NCBI GenBank assembly: GCA_020024635.1
Contig: JAHHTL010000004.1
Coordinates: 22,058-86,057, forward strand
Reading direction: 5' to 3'
Source: Ruminococcus sp.
GTDB taxonomy: Bacteria; Bacillota; Clostridia; Lachnospirales; Lachnospiraceae
DNA length: 64,000 nucleotides
Part shown: positions 32,586-41,934 of the stretch, piece after piece
Layout of the letters: the number at the start of each line of letters is the position of its first letter
How positions within the stretch are numbered: the first letter of the stretch is position 1
The notes under the pieces: generated by a model
Told to the model about the DNA's origin: nothing
Seen by the model: the letters and a program-made list of their open reading frames with translations, nothing else
Database searches by the model: none
Position numbers and translations under genes: made by a program

Positions 32586-33738
32586 GTATTGTTGTTTAAA
32601 TTCCATCTCAGAAACAGGATTAAAACAATTTGATGGACAATATGTAAAAACGGAAGTTTTGGAAGAAGCGGATATTCTTTTAGTGCGCAGTGCAAAGATG
32701 CATGAGATTTCATTTGGTGATCATGTGAAGGCGATTGCACGTGTTGGAGCAGGAGTAAATAACATTCCCTTGGAAGAATGTGCAGAGAAAGGAATAGTAG
32801 TATTTAATACACCAGGGGCAAATGCAAATGCGGTAAAAGAATTGGTGCTTGCAGGACTTCTTTTATCAGCCAGAGATATCGCAGGTGGGATACGATGGGT
32901 TTATGATAATAAAGGAGCGGAAAACTTGCCAAAATTGACAGAAGAAAAGAAGAAGGTTTTTTCTGGATTCGAAATTATGGGAAAGAAAATAGGCGTGATT
33001 GGACTTGGTGCAATTGGTGTTCTTGTGGCCAATGCAGCGGCCAGTCTTGGGATGGAAGTGTATGGATACGACCCGTATCTGTCGGTTGATACCGCATGGA
33101 AATTGTCAAGAGATGTTCGACATGCGACAAACATTGAAGAGTTATATAAAGAGTGTGATTATCTAACCCTTCATATTCCAGCTCTTGAAAGTACAAAAGG
33201 AATAATTGATAAAACGGCATTCGATAAAATGAAAAACAATGTGATTTTATTAAATTTTTCTAGAGACAGTTTAGTCAATACAGAAGATTTATTGGCAGCA
33301 ATCGAAGAAGGAAAAGTACTACGTTATGTTACAGATTTTCCTGTGTCAAAAATTGCAGGCAGAAAGCAATGCATTGTGCTTCCTCATCTAGGAGCATCTA
33401 CAAAAGAAGCAGAGAGTAATTGTGCGAAAATGGCAGTATGCGAATTGCGAGAGTTTCTTGAGAACGGAAACATCATACACTCTGTCAACTTTCCGGATTG
33501 TTCTTTAGGAAAAAAAGAAGAGGGGACTAGGATTACTATCATACATAGAAATATCCCAAACATGATTGGCCAGTTTACAACGATTCTTGCGGAAGCACAA
33601 AAAAATATTACGGTCATGGCAAATAAAAGTAAACAAAATTACGCATATACGATGCTCGATGTAGAAGGAGCGGTTGAAAAAGAAGTTGTTGAGCGATTAA
33701 GAAAGGTAAAGGCAGTTCTAAAAATTCGTGTGCTTTAA
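32578..33738 (+). CDS. serA: D-3-phosphoglycerate dehydrogenase (SerA type, ACT domain)
   Basis: It oxidises 3-phosphoglycerate in serine synthesis. The 386-residue protein has the NAD-binding fold G-V-I-G-L-G-A-I-G, the catalytic-site R-V-G-A-G-V-N-N-I-P region, L-P-H-L-G-A-S-T-K-E-A (catalytic His) and a C-terminal ACT domain (T-R-I-T-I-I-H-R-N-I-P), suggesting serine feedback. GAGGAGGAG about 10 bases upstream supports ATG 32578. Coupled to serC; serB is not nearby. Confidence 0.93.
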   Translation: MYKYCCLNSISETGLKQFDGQYVKTEVLEEADILLVRSAKMHEISFGDHVKAIARVGAGVNNIPLEECAEKGIVVFNTPGANANAVKELVLAGLLLSARDIAGGIRWVYDNKGAENLPKLTEEKKKVFSGFEIMGKKIGVIGLGAIGVLVANAAASLGMEVYGYDPYLSVDTAWKLSRDVRHATNIEELYKECDYLTLHIPALESTKGIIDKTAFDKMKNNVILLNFSRDSLVNTEDLLAAIEEGKVLRYVTDFPVSKIAGRKQCIVLPHLGASTKEAESNCAKMAVCELREFLENGNIIHSVNFPDCSLGKKEEGTRITIIHRNIPNMIGQFTTILAEAQKNITVMANKSKQNYAYTMLDVEGAVEKEVVERLRKVKAVLKIRVL

Positions 33739-33760
33739 GTGGAAATAGAATAGAAATTGT

Positions 33761-33800
33761 AAGGATTATAATAGTAGGGACAGATATTATAATCCTTTTC
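33761..33800 (+). terminator. Terminator after serA
   Basis: AAGGATTATAATA (33761-33773) and TATTATAATCCTT (33785-33797) form a perfect 13-bp stem. The T tail is short (TTTTC) and runs into the next promoter. Confidence 0.65.
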
Positions 33801-33802
33801 TA

Positions 33803-33836
33803 TTGACAAGAAATGTATTATTGTATACAATAATAC
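33803..33836 (+). promoter_or_regulatory. gntR-icd promoter with a 22-bp palindromic operator
   Basis: A perfect TTGACA (33803-33808) and TACAAT (33826-33831) are 17 bases apart. Over the -10 lies a perfect 22-bp palindrome (33815-33836), centred on TTGTATACAA and flanked by ATTA/TAAT and GT/AC ends. FCD-type GntR regulators bind sites with a T-N-G-T...A-C-N-A core, so this is most likely the operator of the gene immediately downstream. Binding here would block RNA polymerase. Confidence 0.75.
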
Positions 33837-33938
33837 AATAATACATCAAATTTTAAAAGATGAAAACGTTGATTTGAACATAAAAAATTGTGATCAATAG
33901 GATTTTAAACTCTGACTTGGGAGGAGATAAAATAAAAA

Positions 33939-34607
33939 ATGAGTGAATATCAGGATAATTCATTAAGTAGTAGAGTGTTTCAGAAATTGAGAAACGATAT
34001 TTTACAAGGGAAGTATAAGGAACATGAAGAATTAAGAGAGATTACCTTAGGAAAAGAATTGGGGGTAAGTAGAACTCCGGTACGAGAAGCACTCCGACAA
34101 TTAGAGTTAGAAGGATTGGTTACAATCATCCCCAATAAAGGGGCATATGTGACTGGTATTTCACCGAAAGATGTTCATGATATCTATATGATTCGTTCCA
34201 CATTAGAAGGATTATGTGCAAGGTGGGCTACGGAACATATAACACAGGAGCAGTTAGATGCACTAGAAGAAACCTTGATTATTTCTGAATTTCATGCGAA
34301 GAAAGAGGGAAATGGATGTGCGGAACAAATGGCTCAGTTAGATGGTAAATTTCATTCTATTCTATACGAATCTTCCAATAGTAGGATTTTGTGTCGTGTA
34401 CTTATGGATTTTCATAAGTATGTGCAGCAGGCTAGGAAAGCTTCGATTTTATCAGAAGAGAGGGCTAGAAAATCAATTCGGGAACATCGACAGATTTTAA
34501 GAGCAATGAAAGAAAAGGACGCGGATACGGCAGAGCAATTAGCAAATGAGCATATTCTTCATGTGATTGACAACTTAAAAAGACAAGGATTGACAAATAA
34601 AGAGTAA
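33939..34607 (+). CDS. GntR family regulator (FCD subfamily)
   Basis: A 222-residue regulator with an N-terminal winged helix (about 10-75: T-L-G-K-E-L-G-V-S-R-T-P-V-R-E-A-L-R) and a C-terminal helical FCD ligand domain (about 85-215), which often binds carboxylic acids through a metal. It is 36 bases upstream of icd on the same strand and probably regulates both. An isocitrate/citrate/2-oxoglutarate-type effector is inference from context. Confidence 0.88.
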   Translation: MSEYQDNSLSSRVFQKLRNDILQGKYKEHEELREITLGKELGVSRTPVREALRQLELEGLVTIIPNKGAYVTGISPKDVHDIYMIRSTLEGLCARWATEHITQEQLDALEETLIISEFHAKKEGNGCAEQMAQLDGKFHSILYESSNSRILCRVLMDFHKYVQQARKASILSEERARKSIREHRQILRAMKEKDADTAEQLANEHILHVIDNLKRQGLTNKE

Positions 34608-34643
34608 GTTTATGGAATTTTAAATATAAAGGAGAAAAGCACT

Positions 34644-35840
34644 ATGGAAAAAATTAAAATGACAACCCCTATTGTTGAAATGGATGGAGACGAAATGACA
34701 CGTATACTCTGGAAGATGATCAAAGAAAATCTTTTAGAACCATTTATTGACTTAAAAACAGAGTATTACGATTTGGGACTGGAAAAGAGGAATGAAACAA
34801 ATGATCAAGTCACAGTTGATTCAGCTCTTGCAACAAAAAAATATGGTGTGGCCGTAAAATGTGCTACGATTACTCCAAATGCAGCAAGGGTAGAAGAGTA
34901 TGGATTGAAAGAAATGTGGAAAAGTCCAAATGGAACAATTCGTGCCATATTAGATGGAACTGTTTTTCGGACTCCAATTGTTGTAAAAGGAATTGAGCCA
35001 TGTGTGAAGAATTGGAAAAAACCAATTACCATTGCCAGACATGCTTATGGAGATGTTTATAAAAATGCAGAGATGAAGATACCAGGAGCGGGAAAAGTGG
35101 AGTTGGTCTATACTGCACAAGATGGTACACAAACAAGAGAATTGGTTCATCAATTTGATGGCCCAGGTGTTGTGCAAGGGATGCACAATCTATGTGGTTC
35201 AATAGAAAGTTTTGCTCGCAGTTGTTTTAACTATGCTTTAGATACAAGACAAACATTGTGGTTTGCAACAAAAGATACCATTTCGAAAAAATATGACCAT
35301 ACATTTAAAGATATTTTCCAGGAGATTTTTGAAAAAGAATATAAAGAACAATTTGATGCGGCTGGAATCGAGTATTTTTATACACTGATTGATGATGCGG
35401 TTGCACGTGTAATGAAATCAGAAGGGGGATATATTTGGGCATGTAAAAATTACGATGGGGATGTAATGAGTGATATGATTTCCTCTGCATTTGGTTCCCT
35501 TGCAATGATGACTTCTGTGCTTGTTTCTCCAGAAGGGGTTTATGAATACGAAGCAGCACATGGAACCGTGCAACGCCATTATTATAAACACTTGAAAGGG
35601 GAGGAAACTTCTACCAACTCGGTAGCGACGATTTTTGCGTGGACTGGAGCGTTACGCAAACGAGGTGAATTGGATCAAAATCAAGCATTGGTGGAATTTG
35701 CGAATAAACTAGAAAAGGCAACGATTGATACCATAGAGTCTGGATGTATGACAAAAGACTTGGCGTTGATTACAACATTAGAACATCCAACTGTGTTAAA
35801 CAGTGAAGATTTTATCAAAGAAATTGCAAAAAAATTGTAA
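34644..35840 (+). CDS. icd: NADP-dependent isocitrate dehydrogenase (type II, eukaryote-like)
   Basis: It oxidises isocitrate to 2-oxoglutarate, feeding glutamate synthesis. The 398-residue chain belongs to the homodimeric class resembling human IDH1: M-D-G-D-E-M-T-R near the start, S-P-N-G-T-I-R-A-I-L-D-G-T-V-F-R for substrate binding, and E-A-A-H-G-T-V for cofactor. No aconitase or citrate synthase gene is adjacent. GGAGAAAAG precedes the ATG. Confidence 0.94.
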   Translation: MEKIKMTTPIVEMDGDEMTRILWKMIKENLLEPFIDLKTEYYDLGLEKRNETNDQVTVDSALATKKYGVAVKCATITPNAARVEEYGLKEMWKSPNGTIRAILDGTVFRTPIVVKGIEPCVKNWKKPITIARHAYGDVYKNAEMKIPGAGKVELVYTAQDGTQTRELVHQFDGPGVVQGMHNLCGSIESFARSCFNYALDTRQTLWFATKDTISKKYDHTFKDIFQEIFEKEYKEQFDAAGIEYFYTLIDDAVARVMKSEGGYIWACKNYDGDVMSDMISSAFGSLAMMTSVLVSPEGVYEYEAAHGTVQRHYYKHLKGEETSTNSVATIFAWTGALRKRGELDQNQALVEFANKLEKATIDTIESGCMTKDLALITTLEHPTVLNSEDFIKEIAKKL

Positions 35841-35849
35841 AAACAGCAT

Positions 35850-35891
35850 AAATGGGAAGAACTGGTACTATTGTGCCAGTTCTTCCCATTT
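35850..35891. terminator. Hairpin shared by the icd and ABC-F 3' ends
   Basis: A perfect 16-bp inverted repeat (35850-35865 with 35876-35891, loop of 10) lies between convergent genes. One arm is inside the last codons of the ABC-F gene. T tracts are better on the minus strand side, so it probably ends ABC-F and also icd transcripts. Confidence 0.75.
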
Positions 35892-37781
35892 GCTATATAA
35901 AACTTCCAGTTCTTCCTCGTTTTTGTCTTTTTCTATTGCCAGTTCTTGACATTTTACGGAATTGGAATAGATTTCTTCTTTCGTCATTAAATCATCAATT
36001 TCACTGTTTCGATCTTCCAAACAGCTGATGCGATCTTCGGTTTTCTTAAGTTCGTTTAATCTTTTTCTCTCTTTTGCCTGTTGTTCTTTTTGCTCTTGCC
36101 AGCTCAAACGTCCCAAAGATTCGTTACTTTTTTCCAAAGTAGGAGAGGAGGATTGGGAGGCATAAATTGGAGTTAAGATTTCTTTTTTTTCAAGATAGTA
36201 ATCATAATTTCCAATGTAGTTCACAAAAGATTGATTGACTAATTCTAAAATACGTTGTGCTGTTTGATTGATGAAATAACGATCATGAGAAACATAAAGG
36301 ACGGTTCCTGTATATTCGTTGATTGCTTTTTCAAGAATTTCCTTGGAAGTGATATCAAGGTGATTGGTTGGCTCATCAAGAATTAAAAAATTCGCTTCGG
36401 AAAGCATCAGTTTCGCCAAAGAAACACGTCCTTTTTCTCCACCGCTTAAGTCACGAATAACTTTGTATACATCTTCTCCTGTGAATTGAAAGGCAGCCAA
36501 AGTATTTCGAATTTGGGTGTTTGTAAGGGTCGGATAGTCATCAGATATTTCATCGAAGATGGTCTTCTCATTGTGAAGAACATGGTGTTCCTGATCGTAG
36601 TATCCAATTTTTACTTTTGTACCAAGGGTAAAGGAGCCAGAGTCTGGAGCTACTACTTGATTTAAAATTTTTAATAAAGTTGTTTTACCAGTACCATTGT
36701 CGCCAATGATTGCCACATGTTCTCCACGCTTGATTTCAAAGTTGATGTCCTGAAATAATGTGCGTTTACCGAATGATTTTGATAGATGTTCTATGCTTAA
36801 TACGTCATTTCCGCTTATACAAGATGGTTCCAGAGAAAAATGCATTTCCATCTCAGAATTTACAGGCTTTTCCATAGGTGTTATACGGTTTAACATTTTT
36901 TCACGACTTTCGGCACGCTTGATGGATTTCTCACGATTAAAAGAACGAAGCTTTTCGATGACAGCTTCTTGATGCTTTATTTCCCTTTGCTGATTGAAAT
37001 ATTCTTTCAGCATTGCATCGCGCAGAAGTTGCTTTTTCTGAGCATAATCCTTGTAATTTCCAGAGAACATACGTATTGTTCCACGATCAATTTCTACTAC
37101 TTTCGTAACCACGCGATTTAGGAAAAACCGGTCATGTGATACAATTAATACAGCGCCGGGATAGTTGATGAGATACGTTTCAAGCCATGTAATGGAATTT
37201 AAATCCAAGTGGTTTGTTGGCTCATCAAGAAGTAAGATATCTGGCTTTGTAAGTAAAAGTTTTCCAAGAGAGACACGTGTTTTTTCACCGCCGGAGAGTG
37301 TATCGGTTTTTTTGTTAAATTCTTCTTCTTGAAACCCTAACCCTTTTAGAACACCTGTTAATTCACTTTCATAGGCATATCCATTTTCTGATTCGAAGCG
37401 AGACATCAGTCGATTGTAGGTGTCAAGACGGTCAGAGAGTGCTTGCCCACTTAATTCTTTAAGCTCATGTTCAATCGAACGAATCTGCTTTTCAAGTGCA
37501 ATAATCTCCGCTTTGGCAGTTTTTAATTCTTCGTAAATAGATTGTCCACTTTCTAAGTTCTGATGCTGAGCAAGATAACCGATCGTCTTTCCTTTTGTCA
37601 GTAAAATATCCCCTTGATCTAGGGGCTCTTCCTTCATGATCATTTTTAAAATGGTGGATTTTCCAGCCCCATTTACACCGACAAGAGCTGCTTTTTCTCG
37701 ATCTTCAATGTGGAAAGAACCATTGCGTACAATGAGTTGATCTCCAAAAGATTTATTTAAATTATGGCATGCAAGTATCAT
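35868..37781 (-). CDS. ABC-F family ATPase
   Basis: A 637-residue soluble protein with two ABC domains and no membrane segments. Walker A motifs G-V-N-G-A-G-K-S-T and G-D-N-G-T-G-K-T-T and signatures L-S-G-G-E-K-T-R-V-S and L-S-G-G-E-K-G-R-V-S are visible, with the charged inter-domain linker and a coiled-coil C-terminus (last ~70 residues). ABC-F proteins act at the ribosome E site, in elongation or antibiotic protection; this one resembles the housekeeping YdiF/YfmR type, which is tentative. The start at 37781 follows AGGAGG; ATG 37802 lies before that site. Confidence 0.9.
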   Translation of the reverse strand: MILACHNLNKSFGDQLIVRNGSFHIEDREKAALVGVNGAGKSTILKMIMKEEPLDQGDILLTKGKTIGYLAQHQNLESGQSIYEELKTAKAEIIALEKQIRSIEHELKELSGQALSDRLDTYNRLMSRFESENGYAYESELTGVLKGLGFQEEEFNKKTDTLSGGEKTRVSLGKLLLTKPDILLLDEPTNHLDLNSITWLETYLINYPGAVLIVSHDRFFLNRVVTKVVEIDRGTIRMFSGNYKDYAQKKQLLRDAMLKEYFNQQREIKHQEAVIEKLRSFNREKSIKRAESREKMLNRITPMEKPVNSEMEMHFSLEPSCISGNDVLSIEHLSKSFGKRTLFQDINFEIKRGEHVAIIGDNGTGKTTLLKILNQVVAPDSGSFTLGTKVKIGYYDQEHHVLHNEKTIFDEISDDYPTLTNTQIRNTLAAFQFTGEDVYKVIRDLSGGEKGRVSLAKLMLSEANFLILDEPTNHLDITSKEILEKAINEYTGTVLYVSHDRYFINQTAQRILELVNQSFVNYIGNYDYYLEKKEILTPIYASQSSSPTLEKSNESLGRLSWQEQKEQQAKERKRLNELKKTEDRISCLEDRNSEIDDLMTKEEIYSNSVKCQELAIEKDKNEEELEVLYSKWEELAQ

Positions 37782-37850
37782 ATGCAACCTCCTAAGATTC
37801 ATTTTACATATTCATTATAGCGAAAAAAATATGAAATACAACTAAAAAAA

Positions 37851-37879
37851 TTGACTTTGCAGAAACAATTCTATATAAT
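37851..37879 (+). promoter_or_regulatory. Promoter of rex
   Basis: TTGACT (37851-37856) and a perfect TATAAT (37874-37879) with a 17-base spacer. I found no Rex-type palindrome here, so self-regulation is not indicated. Confidence 0.75.
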
Positions 37880-37981
37880 TGAGTTCAGTATTGTATAATA
37901 ATAAAGTATATAAAATTTATATTTGCAAGAAAAAACATCATAATGTGATAGACGATACATAAAAACTGGAGGATAGGAATT

Positions 37982-38620
37982 ATGGAAGATAGAACAATAT
38001 CTAGGGCTGTAATCAGTCGTTTGCCAAGGTATTATAGATATTTGGGAGAACTTTTAAACGCAGGAGTGGAAAGGATTTCCTCTAGTGAGCTTAGTAAAAG
38101 GATGAATGTAACTGCTTCCCAAATTCGACAGGATCTTAATAATTTTGGAGGATTCGGACAACAAGGATATGGATATAATGTGCAATATCTTTACTCAGAG
38201 ATAGGGAAAATACTTGGTTTAAATAAACAGCACAATGTAATCATAATCGGAGCAGGTAATTTAGGACAGGCGATTGCAAATTATGAGGCATTTGAAAAAA
38301 GCGGATTTGTGTTAAAAGGGATGTTTGACATTAACCCCAATTTAAAAGGAAAAAAAGTAAGAGGTGTACCAATCTGCATGATGGATGAACTTAAACAGTT
38401 TGTGAAAACTCATGATATAGAAATTGCGGCGCTTACGATTCCAAAAACCAATGCAAAAGAAGTGGCAAATATTTTAGTGCAAAATGGAATCAAAGGTATT
38501 TGGAATTTTGCACATATAGATTTACAGTTGCCAGAAGATATCGTTGTGGAGAACGTTCATATTTCAGACAGTCTTATGAAACTTTTTTACAGACTTAGTA
38601 GTCAAGAAAAGACCATATAA
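37982..38620 (+). CDS. rex: Redox-sensing transcriptional repressor Rex
   Basis: Rex senses the NADH/NAD+ ratio and represses fermentation and respiration genes when NADH is low. The 212-residue protein has an N-terminal winged helix (R-L-P-R-Y-Y-R-Y-L, then S-S-E-L-S-K-R-M-N-V-T-A-S-Q-I-R-Q-D), the Rossmann motif I-I-G-A-G-N-L-G-Q-A and the C-terminal swap helix. A candidate target site lies at 51108-51125. Confidence 0.95.
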   Translation: MEDRTISRAVISRLPRYYRYLGELLNAGVERISSSELSKRMNVTASQIRQDLNNFGGFGQQGYGYNVQYLYSEIGKILGLNKQHNVIIIGAGNLGQAIANYEAFEKSGFVLKGMFDINPNLKGKKVRGVPICMMDELKQFVKTHDIEIAALTIPKTNAKEVANILVQNGIKGIWNFAHIDLQLPEDIVVENVHISDSLMKLFYRLSSQEKTI

Positions 38621-38634
38621 ATGAACAACATGGA

Positions 38635-38670
38635 AACGTGTAATGAAAGAGAAGCCTTTTATTACACGTT
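38635..38670 (+). terminator. Probable terminator after rex
   Basis: AACGTGTAAT and ATTACACGTT form a 10-bp stem with a loop of about 12 bases. The T tail is broken (GTTTCTTA), so read-through into nnr is possible. Confidence 0.5.
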
Positions 38671-38730
38671 GTTTCTTATAGTGATACAACAAAAAAAGAA
38701 TTACTTTGGATTTAAAGTCAGGAGAAAAAA

Positions 38731-40224
38731 ATGAGATATCTACCTACAGGAAAATGGATGCAGATGGCAGATCAGTACACCATTGAGCAGATAGGATTGC
38801 CTTCTATGGTGTTAATGGAAAGAGCAGCCCTTCAAGTGGTTGAAAACATGGAACGAGAAAACTGTAATCTCAAAAAGGTTCTTGTAGTATGTGGATCTGG
38901 GAATAACGGTGGAGATGGATTTGCGATAGCCAGACTCTTAAAACAGAAAGGAATATCCGTATGTGTACTTTTTGTAGGAAAAGAAGAGTCTATGTCGTTA
39001 GATTGTAAATTACAGAGAGAAATTGCAGAAAATTCCAGAGTTCCAGTTGTGACAGTCTTGCCTAAAGAGGAATATACTACTATTATAGATGCAATTTTTG
39101 GAGTAGGATTGAATCGAAATATTACCGGAAGCTATCAAAAAATTATGGAATGGATGAATCTGCAACAGTGCACGAAAGTTGCGGTCGATATTCCTTCAGG
39201 TGTATGTTCGACTACAGGAAACATCCTAGGAAGTGTTTTTCAAGCGGATTTAACGATTACATTTGCGTATGAGAAGTTAGGAATGACCATGTATCCAGGC
39301 GCATCATATTTGGGAAAATGTATTGTCGCTGATATTGGAATCAGTCCGGATTTCTTTGCCAATAAAGAAATTGTGTATACCTTTGATCGTCAAGATTTAA
39401 AAACAATCATACCAGAAAGAAAGGCACAATCTCACAAGGGAAGTTACGGGAAAGTTTTGATGATAACAGGTAGCAAAGGGATGTCAGGAGCGGCATATTT
39501 AAGTGCAAAAGCAGCTTATACAGTAGGAGCAGGGTTGGTTCAAATTTACACAGCAGAAGAAAATCGTGTGATACTTCAACAGCTTCTTCCAGAAGCGATT
39601 ATTACAACTTATCGCACATATGAGGAAGAACAAATCACTTCTTTACTGGAATGGGCGGATGTTGTGTGTATAGGCTGTGGACTTGGAACAAGTAGCGTGG
39701 CAGAGAAAATAGTGTGCTCTACATTAGAGAGAATACAAAAGCCATGCGTTGTGGATGCAGATGCAATTAATCTGCTCAATAATCATAGGAATTTGTTAAC
39801 AAAGAAAGAAATGCCTGTGATTTTGACGCCTCATATGAAAGAAATGGCAAGGCTTTTAAACTGTACTGTCGAGAGATTAAAAGAAGAACGATGGAAATTG
39901 CTTTCCGAATATACAAAAAATCATGGAGTGGTTTGTGTTCTAAAAGATGCAAGGACGCTTGTTTTTCAAAAAGGACAATCGACTTTTGTCAATACAGCTG
40001 GAAATCATGGAATGGCAAAAGCTGGATCAGGAGATGTTCTTGCCGGAGTAATTGCAGGATTATTAGCTCAAAAAAAGAAAATTTTTGATGCAGCAATAGG
40101 AGGGGTATATTTGCATGCTTGTGGTGGAGACGAGGCAAAAAATGAAAAAGGATCCTACAGTATGCTTGCAAATGATCTGATTGATGGAATTGCGACTTGT
40201 ATAAAAAAAACAGAGGAGAGTTGA
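38731..40224 (+). CDS. nnr: Bifunctional NAD(P)H-hydrate epimerase and dehydratase
   Basis: It repairs hydrated NADH and NADPH. The 497-residue protein joins an N-terminal YjeF_N epimerase (C-G-S-G-N-N-G-G-D-G-F near 51-61) and a C-terminal ribokinase-like dehydratase (N-H-G-M-A-K-A-G-S-G-D-V-L-A-G). alr begins 4 bases after the stop, so nnr-alr-mazF is probably one transcript. Confidence 0.93.
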   Translation: MRYLPTGKWMQMADQYTIEQIGLPSMVLMERAALQVVENMERENCNLKKVLVVCGSGNNGGDGFAIARLLKQKGISVCVLFVGKEESMSLDCKLQREIAENSRVPVVTVLPKEEYTTIIDAIFGVGLNRNITGSYQKIMEWMNLQQCTKVAVDIPSGVCSTTGNILGSVFQADLTITFAYEKLGMTMYPGASYLGKCIVADIGISPDFFANKEIVYTFDRQDLKTIIPERKAQSHKGSYGKVLMITGSKGMSGAAYLSAKAAYTVGAGLVQIYTAEENRVILQQLLPEAIITTYRTYEEEQITSLLEWADVVCIGCGLGTSSVAEKIVCSTLERIQKPCVVDADAINLLNNHRNLLTKKEMPVILTPHMKEMARLLNCTVERLKEERWKLLSEYTKNHGVVCVLKDARTLVFQKGQSTFVNTAGNHGMAKAGSGDVLAGVIAGLLAQKKKIFDAAIGGVYLHACGGDEAKNEKGSYSMLANDLIDGIATCIKKTEES

Positions 40225-40228
40225 TGGA

Positions 40229-41398
40229 ATGAAAACGTACAGCAGAGTGTTTGCCAGAATTGATCTGGATGCAATCTCTTATAATATGGAGCAGACAAGA
40301 AAGCGAATCGGGGATGATGCAAAAATCATTGCTGTTATAAAAATGGATGGGTATGGACACGGATCTGTGCCGATTGCAAGGATGTTTGAGGAAAAAGAGT
40401 ACATTTGGGGGTACGCAACAGCTAGCATTGAGGAAGCGGTCATCCTTAGAAAAGCAGGGATCCAAAAACCAATTCTTGTGTTGGGGTGTATTTTTCCTGA
40501 TCAATATGAGACTATGTTAAACTATGAAATTCGTGCAACAATTTATGATATGGAAGGCGCTCAAATGATAGCAGATGCTGCGAAAAGAATTAACAAGACA
40601 GCTTATTTTCATATCAAAATAGATACAGGAATGGGACGCCTTGGATTTATGCCAGGGGAAGAAAGCGCAGATACGATTTTACAGATTAGTCAGCTGCCGC
40701 ATGTGAAAATAGAAGGAATGTTTACACATTTTGCACGGGCAGATGAAGAAGATAAAACATACACTTATATGCAACACGATAAATTTATGTGGATGAAAAA
40801 TGCTATGGAGAAAAGGCAAGTATCCATTGCGTATTATCACTGTGATAATAGTGCGGGAATTATAGATTTCCCGGAAATGAAACATGATCTGGTACGTTCT
40901 GGAATTTCTACCTATGGTTTATATCCATCCGATGAAGTAAATAAAAAACATTTAGAATTAAAACCAGCATTGGAACTTAGAAGTCATGTAACGTATGTAA
41001 AGGAAGTTGAACCTGGAACTGCCATTAGCTATGGTGGAACATTTGTGGCAGAAAAGAAAATGAAGGTTGCTACGATTCCAGTTGGTTATGGAGATGGCTA
41101 CCCAAGAGGGCTATCCAATCAAGCGGATGTCTTAATTCATGGGAAACGTGCCCGAATTCTTGGAAGAGTCTGTATGGATCAGTTCATGGTTGACGTAACG
41201 GAGATCCCAAATGTGAAATTTATGGATGAAGTTGTACTTGTCGGGTATGATGGAAAAGAACATATCCCTGTAGAAGAGTTGAGTGCAATTTGCGGAAGAT
41301 TTAACTATGAGTTTATTTGTTGCTTGGGAAGAAGAATACCAAGAGTGTATATCAAGAATGGAAAGATTGTGGAGCAAGTAGAATATTTATCTTGCTAA
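40229..41398 (+). CDS. alr: Alanine racemase
   Basis: It makes D-alanine for peptidoglycan. The 389-residue enzyme has the PLP lysine in A-V-I-K-M-D-G-Y-G-H-G (Lys38), a slightly unusual version of K-A-N/D-A-Y-G-H-G, and the catalytic tyrosine in A-I-S-Y-G-G-T-F. A TIM barrel is followed by a beta domain (C-M-D-Q-F-M-V-D-V). The mazF-type gene lies 92 bases downstream, a common Firmicutes neighbourhood. Confidence 0.94.
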   Translation: MKTYSRVFARIDLDAISYNMEQTRKRIGDDAKIIAVIKMDGYGHGSVPIARMFEEKEYIWGYATASIEEAVILRKAGIQKPILVLGCIFPDQYETMLNYEIRATIYDMEGAQMIADAAKRINKTAYFHIKIDTGMGRLGFMPGEESADTILQISQLPHVKIEGMFTHFARADEEDKTYTYMQHDKFMWMKNAMEKRQVSIAYYHCDNSAGIIDFPEMKHDLVRSGISTYGLYPSDEVNKKHLELKPALELRSHVTYVKEVEPGTAISYGGTFVAEKKMKVATIPVGYGDGYPRGLSNQADVLIHGKRARILGRVCMDQFMVDVTEIPNVKFMDEVVLVGYDGKEHIPVEELSAICGRFNYEFICCLGRRIPRVYIKNGKIVEQVEYLSC

Positions 41399-41490
41399 GA
41401 AAAATCGTTTCACAGAAAACTACTGAATACAACCGATAAAATAGGAAATACTTTAGTATGACAAAATCGGAATATGGAGTGTGTTAACTG

Positions 41491-41832
41491 ATGAGACGAG
41501 GAGATATATATTATGCAGATTTAAGTCCGGTGGTTGGTTCAGAACAAGGGGGAATACGCCCAGTTTTAATTATTCAAAACGATGTGGGAAATAGACATAG
41601 TCCTACGGTAATCTGTGCAGCAGTTACATCAAAAATGAATAAGGCCAAACTTCCGACACATATTGAAATCAGTGCAAAAGAGTATCATATTGTAAAAAAT
41701 TCTGTGATTCTTTTGGAACAGATTCGTACGATTGATAAACAGCGGTTAAGAGAATATGTTTGTCACGTAGACGTTGGACTAATGAATAAGGTAAATGAAG
41801 CAATCAAAATCAGCCTTCAACTCCCTACATAG
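41491..41832 (+). CDS. MazF/PemK family mRNA interferase without adjacent antitoxin
   Basis: A 113-residue PemK/MazF-fold endoribonuclease opening M-R-R-G-D-I-Y-Y-A-D-L-S-P-V-V-G-S-E-Q-G, with R-P-V-L-I-I-Q-N and V-T-S-K; these hold the catalytic Arg and Thr of the family. Bacillus EndoA follows alr and its antitoxin gene; here the 92-base gap after alr is too short for one. Neither strand nearby has a ribbon-helix-helix gene. It may be orphan or use an antitoxin elsewhere. Confidence 0.88.
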   Translation: MRRGDIYYADLSPVVGSEQGGIRPVLIIQNDVGNRHSPTVICAAVTSKMNKAKLPTHIEISAKEYHIVKNSVILLEQIRTIDKQRLREYVCHVDVGLMNKVNEAIKISLQLPT

Positions 41833-41934
41833 AGTGGGTAATAAACCATTGAAATATTTGGAGATGAGTGGTAGAATTGGAAAGTAAGTTTACATTTATA
41901 TAAAGGAAAGAAAAGATAAAGAGGAGATTTTAAA

